A stretch of DNA of 64,000 nt from Channallabes apus (taxonomy: Eukaryota > Chordata > Actinopteri > Siluriformes > Clariidae), in NCBI GenBank assembly GCA_030522415.1, contig CM060131.1:10373203-10437202 (forward strand). Direction: 5' to 3'. Shown here piece after piece: positions 12,335 through 24,432 of this stretch. The first letter of the stretch is position 1. Every line of letters begins with the position of its first letter. The position numbers and the translations under genes are program-made. Under the pieces are notes generated by a model. The model was given only the letters and a program-made list of their open reading frames with translations. It was not told where the DNA came from and did no database searches.

Positions 12335-12515
12335 ACTCTTGCTCTTGTGGCTGAATGGGCAGAAATCCCCACAGATGTGCACCAAAATCTGGTGGAAAAC
12401 CCTCTGAGAATAGTAGTGGTTGTTAAAATAGCAGAAGGGGAACATCTCAATATTAAAGTCCATAGTTTTTGGAAGTGTATGTTTAGCTCTCAGGTGTCCA
12501 CATACTTTTGAGGGG
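12335..12515 (+). mobile_element. Tc1-like 3' remnant
   Basis: The segment reads through a transposase C-terminal region (TGTGGCTGAATGGGCAGAAA onward) and ends in GTGTCCACATACTTTTG, the 3' end of a common fish Tc1-like family. The same terminal word closes the remnant at 57060-57482. No 5' part is attached. Confidence 0.65.
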
Positions 12516-12609
12516 CAGCAAATAATGTCTCACCTGAAATTTTTTCTAAAAATACGTACCCAAATCTTCAAGAGACAGTAACAACAGATTCGTTAATTTC
12601 TATACGTTT

Positions 12610-13400
12610 TTATGTGGGGCTTCCATGGATCAGACTTGTTTGTCCAGCACATCCCACAGATATTCCAACAGTAGGCCAAGTTGAAACTCATCATGTTCCT
12701 CATGCTCTTTGTCATGTTCTTCCAAGCACTTGTGTTCCTCAAACCATTCCTAATCACTTTTTGCATATAATAATTCTTAGCCTGCTGAAAAGGGTGGGAG
12801 TACTGCTGTAATGAAGGAGTGTACTTGATTTGCAGCAATGCAGATAAACATCTACAGAAGTAAACATCCCCATTACAGAAGTAAACATCCACAAAAATGC
12901 CAGGATCCAAGGTTTCCCAGGAGAACTTTGCCCAGAGCATCACACTGCCTCCATTGGCCTGCAAAAAAAAAAGATTCTCCACATTCTACTATTGCTCAAT
13001 GGTCCAGTTATTGATGCCCACATGCCCATACTAGACACAGGAATCACCATTGGCCCTCTGACCAGTCTTTATCTGCAGTCCCATACACAGCAATCTGCAG
13101 TGCAATGTTTGTTCTGACACCTTCCTGTCATGTTCCTTAAACCATTTATCAGGCACTATAGGAAGAAGGCAACCTGGCAGAGGTGGCACTGGCCTCTTTC
13201 AACAGGATAATGTGACCTGCCACCATGTAAAATGGTTCAAGAATGGTTTGAGGAACACAATAACTGAGGAAGGGCCCACCTTGTAACTCAATGGACTTAA
13301 AGGATCTGCTATTGAGGAATTGGTGCTAGATACTACAGCACACCTTTAGAATGCCTAGTGGAGTCCATGCTCCTACTCTATGGATCAGTACTGTTTTGCT
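12610..13400. mobile_element. Fold-back Tc1 derivative, copy A
   Basis: The left part (12610 to about 13150) encodes Tc1 transposase on the minus strand, including GGSVMLWAKFSWETLDPGIF and a block aligning with the C-terminal LWDVL region. The right part (about 13185-13400) encodes the same C-terminal region on the plus strand, starting with a FQQDN-type catalytic block. The 3' half of one gene is therefore present twice, in opposite orientations. All frames are broken. The related copy B (16834-17660) has the same arrangement and shares an internal junction near CATGTTCCTTAAACCATT. Confidence 0.75.
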
Positions 13401-13407
13401 ATATATA

Positions 13408-13751
13408 CAGGTCCTTCTCAAAAAATTAGCATATTGTGACAACGTTCATTATTTTCTGTAATGTACTGATAAACATTAGACTTTCATATATTTTAGATTC
13501 ATTACAGACAACTGAAGTAGTTCAAGCCTTTTATTGTTTTAATATTGATGATTGTGGCATACAGCTCATGAAAACCCAAAATCCCTATCTCAAAATATTA
13601 GCATATTTCATCCGACCAATAAAAAAAAACTACTTGAACTACTTCAGTTGTGTGTAATGAATCTAAAATATATGAAAGTCTAATGTTTATCAGTACATTA
13701 CAGAAAATTATGAACTTTATCACAATATGCTAATTTTTTGAGAAGGACCTG
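13408..13751. mobile_element. 344-bp palindromic MITE
   Basis: The ends are long inverted repeats beginning CAGGTCCTTCTCAAAAAATT, flanked on both sides by TA. The two arms match for roughly 120 bp with few differences. There is no coding capacity. TA duplication points to Tc1/mariner mobilisation. The low arm divergence and its place at the end of a much more decayed Tc1 copy mark it as the younger insertion. Confidence 0.9.
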
Positions 13752-14934
13752 TAAAAGCTCAGTTCGAAGAAACACTTAAAGTAGATTGGTCTTTGAAAAA
13801 GAGTGTGAGTCTCAGAACTGGAAGCAGTGTAACTGTCTCTGCACCTGTCTGCAGCGCTAAAGATAGAGCGCAATTTGTGAGCAAAATTATCTGTTTACTC
13901 ATCAATCTTCATTCTATCACTGATGGAATAAGCTAGAGTGATTAAAAGAATGAAGGCTAGGAGAGCCTTGGAAGAAAACTGGGTTTGAGGCGAGTCAGTT
14001 GAGGTGGTTTGGGCACTTTTTAAGGTCATAGACAACTAAACAGACCCTGCAGCAGATCCAGTACATGCTGGAGAGATTAAATCCCACAGTTGGCTTGGGA
14101 GTATCTGGAGATTCCCCCAGGAGGTGCTGGAATCTGTGGCTGGGGTTAAACAAGTTTGGACTGACGCAACCTGTTTCCACAGCAACCCACAACAGGAAGA
14201 ACAAAGGCAAATGCTATGTAAAATAGCACGGATAGTATGTATTTAAGAATTAAGCTCAAAGCACAACTATATTATTATTTGCATAATTCCAAATTCAGGC
14301 TTAGCAAGGCAGAAGGTGCAATGGATACAACATGGAAAAATAGTCATTAAAGAGTCACTCTATTGGCCAAGATGGCTGCACCCAATTATGTTCGGCTACG
14401 CTGTAACATGTTGCTCATTTAGTCCCACTGTGTCCTCTCGCCACATCAGCAACTCTGTGTGACATTACCAAAGAACTGGTTGTGGTTTAGGCTTGATATT
14501 TACAGTGCTGCTCAAATTATAGAGGAACATTGTGAGCACTTTTTGAATGCTTTTGGCAGGATTGTGAACATCTTATTATATCATTGTTAGATCTTTGAAA
14601 GGATCTGTAGACCTACATCTGCGTGCCATGTTGGACGGGACTGCTCGACTGGATTCATCTTGTGAGGTGTAAGTAGGCCACAAAACAGTATTTTACTCTA
14701 TGAGCTCCTGGGTATTATACAGTGCAAAATTCCAAGTCAGGGCAAATCCTGAGTACAGGAAAAGATTTTGGGTGATCCTTAGTTATGCTTTATGGGCTTA
14801 AGCACATCAAATAGTGTCTCATATTTCAGACATGGGAAATGCAGAGAAAAAAGTCTATGCTAGCAAGAACTTAATTCTCAGTAATTACCTTGTGCGACTG
14901 TATGCAAATACAGTTTAGCCAACATTATAATTAT

Positions 14935-15150
14935 CATGGGTGACTTGCCTTTAGTACCGGGTCCCTGGTTCGATCTTGAGCTTGGATTGCTGTTTGGGGT
15001 TTCCCATGTCCCCATGTGGGTTTTTGTTTGGGTTCTCAGATTTCTTCCCATTACTCCTAAATTAGGTGTAAGTATGTGTGTGCACCGTGACCTGCAGTAT
15101 AATAAACTGGCAGCCCTTCCAGGATGTGTTCCTTCCTCATGGTCAGTGTT
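14935..15150 (+). repeat. Degenerate tRNA-derived SINE
   Basis: A B-box-like CCTGGTTCGATCTTGAG is followed in order by divergent versions of the CCATGTGGGTTTTTG and GTGCACCGTGACCTGCAGT blocks of the SINE family seen intact at 46302-46663. No target duplication could be found. Confidence 0.6.
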
Positions 15151-15635
15151 TCTTGGACAGATTCCTGATTTAACATAACTTTCTTTTTTCAAAGAACAAC
15201 TGTATGTTTTTATTGGAATTGTGTAACAAAGAAGAAGCGAACAAATATTAAAACCTTAATTTTAGACCTCAATCTAATCCTCTGATGTCATTCTCCACTG
15301 ACATTTCTAAGTACAGCATCTTAATATTAGCATTCGGTCCTTATGGCACATAGAATCGTGTCTAGATGATTGGTTGCCAGTGTGTTTTTAGCACTCCATT
15401 AATGAGCAACACACCTGTGGTGCCAGTCTGATTCATAGGATATAACACAGATATAATTTACTGACACCGCACCATTAACAGTGGCCTCTAGAATTAATTC
15501 TCATTAAAATAACTTTAAGAAAAAAAAGTAAAAAAAAAAATATCTGAACCATTACGGAGACCAAACACATGAATAGTATAAATTTTCACAGTACGTTGTT
15601 GTTACTTTTCACAATGTTACCTGGGGTATAAACTT

Positions 15636-15895
15636 GAGGTGGGTGGCATGGTGGGGCAATATGGAGCTTTGCCATCTCACGGCTCTAGAATCCCTCATTA
15701 TAACCTGAGCTCAGGTTACTGTCTGTGTGGAGCTTCACATGTTTTACTTTTGTCCATGTGGGTTCCCTCTGGGTTCTCCAGAGTATCCATAGTCCCCTGC
15801 AACAGACTTGCCTCCCATCTGTGACAAATTCTCCTGCCTTACACCCATTGGTCCAGATCCACCATGACCCTAACATTTATAAGTAAAGATGAATG
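15636..15895 (+). repeat. Degenerate tRNA-derived SINE with head
   Basis: The head GGTGGCATGGTGGGGCAATA and the order of downstream blocks match the tRNA-SINE family, ending near AGATGAATG. Base substitutions are numerous, so the insertion is old. Confidence 0.6.
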
Positions 15896-16364
15896 TTATC
15901 CATTAGGATATGAAGACCACGCATCTTCCAACACAGAAGAGAAAAATGGTTGTTGACCTTGACAAATCAGGTAATGGATCTAAAAAAATCGACACAAACA
16001 GGTAAAAATACTTCTGTAAAAATAGTTGGATACTTACCAGGAATCGAACCTATGAGAACTAAACTCCCACTCAGTGAGAGGAGGGAATAAAACGTCCAAA
16101 GATCCCAGGTTTAGATGATTTTTTGTGTTTGTCACATTTCAAAACTAAATGAAATTAAATGATAAGAGGTGTCCATCCACAAACCACAAACCTAAGACCT
16201 AATAAAAGAGCTTAAAATGGTCTGCACAGAGCAGTGGACCAAGACGGACTGATTTATTGATACTACTATATTAGCAGCAAGTTATTACTACAATTAAATA
16301 CATTTTCACACATTTTTACATATCCCTTTACATTTGAGCTCAAAATATTGTATCACATAAATGC

Positions 16365-16815
16365 CTGGGTTATTCTTTTTATACCAGAGTGGTGTTCAAA
16401 TCAAACCGGTACTTGTGATGACATTTTTTCCGTGAATGTAAAATCAATTGACATTTACAGAAGCACAGTAGGGTGGTGAGACTCTTCGACGCAATAAAAC
16501 ATTTGAATGGTGCCAAATTTTTAAAGAAGGCAGGACATCCATGAATGATGACCCTGGCCTAGGTGGCTCAGAGCCACCTGTACACACAATGATTCACAAA
16601 CATCAATCGCACGTTACAGGAACTCGGCAGGCAGTTATTGTCAGGTCCTCATATAGTCCTGAACTCGCTCCAAGCCATTTCCACATGTTTAGGACATTAA
16701 AGCTGGGTGGCAAGCATTTCAGATGTGAAGCAGGCACTCTGATCATGATGTGCATTGGATAATCTTCAACTGAGAAGCCTTTTTACCTTAATGGTATCCA
16801 AGCACTAGTGAAACG
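16365..16815 (+). mobile_element. Internally deleted mariner copy, left
   Basis: The left end contains GGTGTTCAAATCAAACCGG. The sequence then encodes a broken mariner N-terminal part, jumps across the missing centre, and resumes at YSPELAPSHFHMF, the conserved mariner block just before the last catalytic Asp region. It ends near ATCCAAGCACTAGTGAAACG. The same deletion layout occurs in the copy at 17886-18335. Confidence 0.75.
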
Positions 16816-16833
16816 ATCCTTTAAAGTTGTGAG

Positions 16834-17660
16834 ATGGGGCTTCTACTGGTCAGACTTGTTTGCCCAGAACATCCCACAGATATTGAAACCTGTCATGTTC
16901 CTCAAACCATTCATGCTCCTCAACCCATTCCTGATCATTTTTTGGAGTGTGACAGAGCACATTATCACAGAAAATAACTCTGACCTCATTGGCCTGCCTC
17001 ATACTACAGTACATCCTGGTGCCATATCTTGCCCAGGTTCACATAATTAAAACAAAAAAAACCCCAAAAAAACATGATTTATCAGCTCAGAGCTCTTCTA
17101 TTTCTTCATGGTCAAGTTTTGATGCCCACCTGCCCATGCTACTGTATATTCACTTCCAGTAGTGCACAGGAATCAGCATGGGCAGTCTGACCAGTCTTTA
17201 GCTACACTATACCACACACAACAAGCTGCAATGCGATGTGTGTTCTTTCTCATGCTTTTTGTCATGTTCCTTAAACCATTCATCTTGCACTACGAGAAAA
17301 AGGCAAATTTATGGAGACAGTGTTATACTTTGGGTAATGTTCTGCTGGGAAACCATTAATGTGTATGTTACTTTGACACACAACACCTACCTAAACAATG
17401 TTGGTGATTAAGTACACCTCTTCATGGCAGCAGTATTCCCTGATGGCAGTGGCCTCTTTGAAGCAGGATAATGTGCCCTGACACACTGCAGAAACGAATG
17501 GTTTGAGAATCACAAGTTTAAGGTGTTGACTTGGCCTTCAAATTTTCTAGATCTCAGTACAATCGAGCGTCTGTGGGATGAAGTGGAAAAATACGTCCGA
17601 TCAACACACCTTAGATGCACAATGGAGTCCGTGGCTCGATGGATCAGGGCTGTTTTATTA
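16834..17660. mobile_element. Fold-back Tc1 derivative, copy B
   Basis: The layout matches copy A: minus-strand transposase 3' half on the left (16834 to about 17300), then plus-strand sequence from about 17310 to 17660 containing a GTAATGTTCTGCTGGGAAAC block and a GCAGGATAATGTGCC (QDN) block. Downstream flanking sequence (CAGTGTAA, CTGTCTG, CAATTTGTGA and TCTTCATT in order) is also shared with copy A after 13760. Copy B keeps more of the central plus-strand portion than copy A. Confidence 0.75.
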
Positions 17661-17680
17661 TATTAAAAAAAGCTCAGTTA

Positions 17681-17722
17681 ACCCTGAACACAGGATTAAG
17701 CGGTATAGAAAATGAATGAATG
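17681..17722 (+). mobile_element. 42-bp 3' tail of a SINE with target-site duplication
   Basis: The insert starts ACCCTGAACACAGGATTAAG and ends AATGAATGAATG, the last bases of the tRNA-derived SINE family. It is flanked by AAAAAAGCTCAGTTA on both sides (about 17666-17680 and 17724-17738). This is the signature of target-primed reverse transcription with extreme 5' truncation. Confidence 0.8.
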
Positions 17723-17885
17723 AAAAAAGCTCAGTTAAAAAAAACTTAAGTTTAGACAGATGGAAGCAGTGTAATTGTCGCAGTAACTGTCTGTGTGGAC
17801 TCAATTTGTGAACATGTAATCTGTTCATGCATGAGTCTTCATTATATCATTGATTGAATCCAATGAAGCAATGGGTTATTCTTTC

Positions 17886-18335
17886 AATATATGATGGGTG
17901 TTTAAGTCAAACTGGGATTTGTGATGAAACCTTTTGTGAATGAAGGTGGAAAATTGATTGACATTTACAAAAGATTACAAGCATAGTATGGTGATGAGAC
18001 ATTTGACAAAACATTTGAATGATGCAAACTTTTTAAAGCAGGCCATACGTACATTCATGAATGATGTTACTGGCTCAGGTGGCTTGGAGCCAGCTGTACA
18101 CACAACGGTTCATGAGTACCACTTGCACATTACAGGAACTCAGCTGGGAGTTAGTGCCACTCCAAATCATTTTCGCATGTTTGGGCTATTAAAAGGGTTC
18201 CTGGGAGGCCAGCATTTCAGACATGAGGCCTGCACTCTGATCATTGCGCCGGGGTACTGAGAAGAATTTCTACCTTGATGTTATCAAAGCACTAGTGAAT
18301 CACTGGTGCATTAGTGTAGTAAGGGATTTTATAGA
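17886..18335 (+). mobile_element. Internally deleted mariner copy, right
   Basis: Opens GGGTGTTTAAGTCAAACTGG and carries the same N-terminal and C-terminal mariner pieces as 16365-16815, joined across the same missing centre. The C-terminal part reads LKGFLGGQHFRHEA, then a region ending near AGGGATTTTATAGAGAAAGG. Broken frames rule out activity. Confidence 0.75.
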
Positions 18336-21300
18336 GAAAGGACAAGTTCTCTATAATAACTCTTTATTATATATATGATCCAAATTGGCATGATTTGTAT
18401 TGCAACTAAAACCACTAGATTGTATGAGCCAGTAAATTAACTGAAAGTGGAATAGCGCTAAAGCTTTTTGGAGTTTGTTTGTTACTTTGATCTTTGTTAC
18501 CCCAGACACATTTTCCTTTAAAAGCTCCTATGCAGAATAATAAGCGAAACAATAATAAGCTGAACATCTAGGCGCAGCGGTAAAAAACACAAAGAGCAGG
18601 GGCTGGCCTTGATCACAGATCGTATGGTACGTGTATTTCTTGATCTCATGCAAGATTACTGTAACACACTCCACTCCTGCTCAAGTATGAAATAAACATG
18701 GTAACGCTGAACACTTGTTCTTATTATGTAGTCTAATTCAAGTTTAGTTGCAGAGTTGACGTAGACTGTTCACAAATACAGCCGAACATTCAGTGTGGGG
18801 GCAAGCAGTCAAATTGAATTTGAGTGATGCATTAGTCAGTAAGTGATGTCTTCACACCCAAAAAGCTGACATTTTACCCATATTGTTGTTCTTGTTCGTA
18901 AGCACTGACTCCCATACACCCTCTAATGAAAGAGGTCATTTATAGAAAATGGGTTTGACTGATTGCGCTGACTGGTACATAGCTTCTGGTGTGATGCAAG
19001 TTTACGGATTGTAGAGGCGTCGGGTGCATTTCCAGCATTCTTCATCAAAATATCATGGAATTGGCATTCTTGTAAATACATTAAGCTTTGCATCTTTAAA
19101 TACACCCTGCTGACGACTTGACTGGTATTGTGTTCATCAACATCAACATGCCAGCCCGAGCTATATTTGCATCTTGGCAGATTCCTTACACAACTTTCCC
19201 CCTCCTCCTTAGCTTCTGGTCCCTCTGGATGGATGACTTCCACAGTCCCCCCCCCCCCCCTACCCCCCCTATCTCCTTCCCCTCTCCATTCGAGGCTGAT
19301 GAATACACCCCCACACGCTGCACTACAAATCTGGCTCTATTCCTGGAGCCGCCCCCGGTGGAACAGCGCCGAATTACTCTTGCTGGCAGGAACAGGCGCA
19401 GTGCCATGGCACTGCGGCCCAGCGATGGCTACGATAAAGGGGGAAAGCGGAGTGGGTGGAGGGACAGGAGGATGAGACGGGGACAAGGAGGACACAGATG
19501 GAGGGAGGTGGTTTGGAGGAATCTATTTATTGCCCCTCCTCCCCTCCCCAGAATGTCTGAATCAGTGAACAGCATAGAAGCGCTACTCCAGCAAAGCTGC
19601 ACCATGATTGGACTTTTGTGAAGAGCAAACATTTTTCATTTCAAATTAATTATGAGTTTGAGATTCCTGATTTGGTATTTTGTGGTACATTATTACATTC
19701 ACATACAATGCTGGCTGCTTAGACCTTTGTCATACACATAGTTAATCTTCCAGCCACTACAAGAAGATTCGTCATGCTATGATAAAGAGCAGCAGCAACT
19801 TCTGGAAAGGTAAGAACAGACATCTGGCATACTGATTAATTACCGAGGAGTGCATCTATGATTAATAAAAAATATTAAAATCACTTTAATTAAGTTTCAC
19901 TTGTCATTTTCATCAAGCAATGCCCAGCTAACCGCAACAAAGAGTAAAGAAAAATGAATAAGAATTAATATGAAATGTGAGGAAAAAAAAGAAAGACATT
20001 TTTTACAGTTATCAACTTACCTGCAGCTTGACGGTAAGCAAACGTACAGGATACGGAAGCTTGCATTGTGATAACTGAATCATCACACTGGCACATTAAC
20101 TCACAATAAGCCGTCTCAAACAACGCTGCGTATGTGGTTTCTTACACTGTATGACACACTCGCATCTACAGTATAAGGACATGCACAAAGGACATCACAG
20201 GGCTAAAAGAGCTGTAGCGCACATCTTAAAGCGAAAACAATTTTGGTGTCACTTCAAGCAAACATCAGACATCGTGTCTTTAAAAGGTCTGATAATATGT
20301 AATTGAAATGACATTCAATTACAGTGAAATAACTTTCCAATGAGAGAATGGAAGTGACGTCCATGGTGAGGTAAGTTCTTGACACACCGATGTAACACTC
20401 AAATGTAAAAAGTTTCATTTTCTCTTTTGATTCAAAGCTGCATGGATCAATAAAATACTACAATACCTACAACAGTGTATGTTTTAAATGATTGGATTCT
20501 GAGGTATTCTGCCATTTTATAATGTTTTATATGTTAATGGATGTCCCAGCATAGACGTTGGAAGTGGGGGTGTTCCCTGACCTGCCATACTCCCTAGCGG
20601 CCCTGACCAATATCAATTTCCCTTTACCACCCAAAACCTTTTTTTTCATGAAGGATTTAAGCGTATATTTGTCATGACATTTCAAAATCACTGCCTAATT
20701 GGCATTAAGTGAATGGACTTTTGATGCCCTATAATTCAAGAGTTGAAGATTATCCAATGCAGAGTAAGTTTGAGTGGGATTGTCCCAGGATATCTCAACT
20801 CATGGAATACCCCTGCCTTGTGCAATCAGAAATTAATACATTTGAATCGACCTAATTCTGGTGTTAAAGCTTTCTATGCATCGACATTACAGCACTTCTT
20901 AAAAAATGGTTCCAATCTCACTGCCCTTCAGTGACTATAGGTGTAAGGTTAAAGTATATCTTATTATTCTTTTAGCCAGTCTCAGAGTTCCATGGAATGT
21001 GTGTTTAAGCTCCAGCTGAAAAACCCCTCATATAATGCATTTTTATACCTCAAACTTCATGTCAAAATGTGTCATTTAAGTGTCTATATAAATGAGCAGT
21101 GCTGAGGAACAAGCTGGGTGAGGGTATCTTATGATATGAGGACACAGTAGGGGAACATCTAGATGATTTATTTTAAGATCAGGGCAATACAAATAGGACT
21201 GTTTGATTTCATGTTTTTTAAATCTATTGAAGAATTTTACATCATACTGTAGGTCCCATTTAAGTGCTAAACCAGAGGCTAAGCTTACAGGCCTGATGCT

Positions 21301-21464
21301 TTTTTGTTAAATGAGAATAATGAATATATCAGTAATGTAGCACTCTTACCCTTGAGATGGGCATCGCTATATGTATCACTCAACACAGCCAATGGGCACG
21401 ATAGTTTACCATGTATTGACAGATACGGAAGAAACAGAAACAGAAACGCGACATAGCACAATTT

Positions 21465-21675
21465 ACCCCAAGAAAAGAAAAATAGACTATGAAAACTGAA
21501 ACTTTAAAGAAGAATGGACAGATCAATATATGTTTTTTCTTCCTTTAAAACCGGATTGTCTTATTTGTTCCGAAATTGTGGCGCTAATAAAAAGCAGTAA
21601 TGTGAGAAAAAAACACGGGTCGTTAGAGCAAACATATCCACAGCAGTCCGGGGTGAAGGCATATAATAATGATAA
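21465..21675 (+). pseudogene. hAT transposase N-terminal fragment
   Basis: Reading in one frame gives PKKRKIDYEN, a stop, then EEWTDQYMFF, PDCLICSEIVALIKSSNVRK and EQTYPQQS. This is the BED-like zinc-binding start (Cys-x2-Cys) of a hAT transposase of the type domesticated in GTF2IRD2-like proteins. The frame contains an early stop and nothing downstream continues it. Confidence 0.65.
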
Positions 21676-21730
21676 CTGAACTGAGAGCCTGGTATGACGG
21701 AGCAGTCAGAGTCCTTTTACATTTATTTAC

Positions 21731-21917
21731 ATTTAGGCATTTGGCAGACGCTCTTATCCAGAGCGACTTACATTTTCATCTCATTACACATCTGAGCAGT
21801 TGAGGGTTAAGGGCCTTGCTCAAGGGCCCAACAGTGGCAACTTGGTGGTTGTGGGGTTTGAACCTGGGATCTTCCGAACCGTAGTCTAATGCCTTAACCA
21901 CTGAGCTACCCCTGGCC
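21731..21917 (-). mobile_element. tRNA-derived SINE (TCTGCCAAATGC-tail family)
   Basis: On the minus strand it starts with a tRNA-like head, GGTAGCTCAGTGGTTAAGGC (A box), has a B-box-like GGTTCAAACC, and ends AAGAGCGTCTGCCAAATGCC. Perfect 12-bp direct repeats, ACATTTATTTAC, flank it at 21719-21730 and 21918-21929. Confidence 0.85.
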
Positions 21918-22904
21918 ACATTTATTTACAACCCAGCAATGTGCAAATAAATACACTGAGGATTTATTATATATCGTTGTATTTATTCCATACAAATACA
22001 AGGAAATATACAAGGCCATCAAATTTCAAACTGTCCATATGTTTAATTTGGTTATTGAAAACAGGTGATATTATTCTTAATATGCTATTACATTGCGAAA
22101 TTTTAAACTGCTTACTATGACTGCATATATAGAGATCTGAATCCCAACATGAAAAAAAGCTCATTTTATAGACTGGACCTTAAGAATCCCTTAGAATTCT
22201 TTACTCTAGAACATAACCAACCATTAAGGTTAAGTTGAAGTTTTGCACTGGATTTACTATTTCCATAGTTTCCTCATTGATATCATGATGAACATGACTG
22301 CACTTGGAGCTAATAGCAAAAACTGCCTGAATTAGTCCTTATGCTTGAGATTGTTGAAATCTACTGTTAAAATCGAATGTAACGTCTTTAACCGTAACCG
22401 TGTCCCTCTGTGACAACCTTTAACTTCTTACAAAAATCCAGGACGGACCAATAAATTAGTGTCTGTTTTTGAAGTGTTTCAGTAAAATACATTTAGATTG
22501 CATTTGGTTATATTTCTACAACACATTGGAATTGTTTTATTGAAGAAATTCCTGGGATTAAGATAAGTTTTCAAGGTCACATCAAGGTTGGGTAGCAAGT
22601 AAGAGAATCTTTTGCGATATTAGTGCAGTTAAGGCATTAGCATCGATTCCCAAGTGTCGGCATGTGTGTGGGTCTGTGCGTGAGGAAGAGAGAGACATTT
22701 ATTTGTCTGACCCATGCTGGTTGTACAGACTCTGCTGGGGTGTAAGTGTGATGGTATGACCACGATTTCAAGAGATTTGATCCTGCTCTGTGGGAGGTGT
22801 ATGTCCCGGGAGATGACAGGACGTTCCTCAGTGTGTGGCCTGACAAACGTGTAGTGTACAGCTAGACAACTTAACTCACGCCAAATCTACAGACCACCAT
22901 GTGC

Positions 22905-22949
<45 letters not shown>

Positions 22950-23188
22950 GAGGAAGCTCCATATGGACATAGATGGAGGAAGAAGAAATAGAAGAACAAG
23001 AGGAAAAAAAAAGATGCCAGGATGGATACAGCTGTTTCCAGGCTGACAGGTGTTCCTTTCCAAAAATGCTTGGCCTGTTGCCGGGGGCAACCTCTGCTTC
23101 TTCTTGCATAAATACAATTCTATAAATAGGAGTTCAGGAAAAAGGACAAGCATATATAAAAAGTGTGAGCGAGCATGTGTGCCTGTGT

Positions 23189-23220
<32 letters not shown>

Positions 23221-24405
23221 AGAACAGGAACAAGGGGAGGAGGCAGCAGACCGAGCCAGTTACTAGAGAGAGCTGGAAGGAGAGAGAGAGGGAGAACGTA
23301 GCGGAGGAGGGAGCGATGGCGTGATGACGTGGTGCATGGCGTCAGAACGACAAGAATAGAGGCGATGCGTGCAGCGCTGCTGAGACATCGCTTTTAATAC
23401 CAGCAGTCACTCTCGCTCCCCTAGCTCTGTGTGTGTGTGTATGTGTGTGTGTGTGTGTGGAGGTGTATGTATACGCATCCACTATGAAAAGAAAGATCCG
23501 TGGTTATAATTGGATGCTCAGATTTATTTGGAAGATGGTTGATCCCCATGCCTACTGGAAGAAAGACTAAAAAGACAGGATGAGGAAATATAAATCTATC
23601 TTCACCCTCAGATCCTGGTAATGATTTCGGATATAGTAAGGATATAAAAAAGTTTAGTTCACGTCACACTTGAGACCAAATTCCAATAGAATAAATGTAA
23701 ATTCCTAAAATATCTGATGAACTCTCAAATCAAAATGACTATAACTGTAGGATCTTAGTTCAACACTGGGAATTTTGCTGAGCGACTGGAAAATGTCAAG
23801 AGTTTGGCATAACTTATTAAGCTTATTTTTTATGTTTGCTTAACACTGGAAAAATTCCGATCATTGTTCATCTTGTTTATATGAATAAATTCCACAAGTT
23901 CTTTTCCAGCCAAGTCTATAACAGGATGTGATGAAATGCTGGTACTGGGATTAATTAATAATATCATTTCAGTTAATAGAATATAATGTAGCATGTGTGT
24001 GAAACGACAATAGACTTCATGTAAAATTAGACAGGATAGAATAAAAATACGATACAAATTATATCAGATAAGCCCAAGGTAAATGCTTGATAATATAACT
24101 GGAATATAATGAAAAAAGTACGACTAATAAAAAAAAGATAGTAATGCAGAAGCAATGGCTTATTATGATCCTATTTGAAAACAGAAATAGAATGTCTGGA
24201 ACATAATCAGGAATGACCCATATGACCTGTGTGATGGGAGGATCGGTGGGTGAAAAGAGAGAGAGATGAGAGAGAATCCAAAGTGATGTACGTAAATGAA
24301 AAGAAATATAGAGAATGAGAGAGAGGACGTAGGTCCAGGTGGATGACGTCTGCATAGTCCTGGCCGTCCAGGTCTGTCCTGCTGAGGTGTCACATCTGAG
24401 CGCGC

Positions 24406-24432
24406 TCACACAGCCAGCAGGCTGAGCAGCCA
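24406..24432 (-). CDS. capn12: capn12 coding exon 21, C-terminus and stop
   Basis: 27 bp, codons 710-717 plus [11 protein letters not shown]. The length and the Trp start match the last coding exon of classical calpains (usually WLxLTxxx). Acceptor tctgcag. Confidence 0.83.
   Translation of the reverse strand, partial: WLLSLLAV

Larger units (their letters stand above)
13972..16360. other. Intergenic with weathered SINE copies, no gene recognised
   Basis: Apart from the two SINE remnants entered separately I see no coding exon. A region near 16035-16050 has a GAATCGAACC word (a tRNA B-box on the minus strand) without the rest of a tRNA. Confidence 0.55.
18336..24405. other. Intergenic between the mariner cluster and the capn12 3' end
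   Basis: No coding exon recognised. It holds a C-run at about 19248-19260, a hAT fragment and a SINE (entered separately), (GA)n runs near 22921-22949 and 23197-23220, and a CpG-containing stretch near 23290-23400. Minus-strand AATAAA at 23524-23529 is a candidate polyadenylation signal for capn12, which would make the 3' UTR about 880 nt. No other signal was found closer to the stop codon. Confidence 0.5.

Noticed and set aside
16030..16090. Possible tRNA gene on the minus strand (GGTTCGATTCC B box)
   Set aside because: No matching acceptor stem, D-arm or anticodon arm could be assembled; better read as a SINE relic.
19118..19621. 167-codon plus-strand ORF
   Set aside because: Proline and arginine-rich translation of C-rich and G-rich DNA including a C-homopolymer; no domain, no splice context.
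21425..21503. Interferon response elements (GAAACAGAAACAGAAAC and GAAAACTGAAACT)
   Set aside because: The second motif falls inside a hAT transposase remnant and reads as its coding sequence; the first is just upstream. No interferon-type gene is adjacent.
23280..23410. Possible CpG-containing promoter or 5' exon near the capn12 3' end
   Set aside because: GC content is raised and a TGACGTGG word is present, but there is no core promoter arrangement or following exon.
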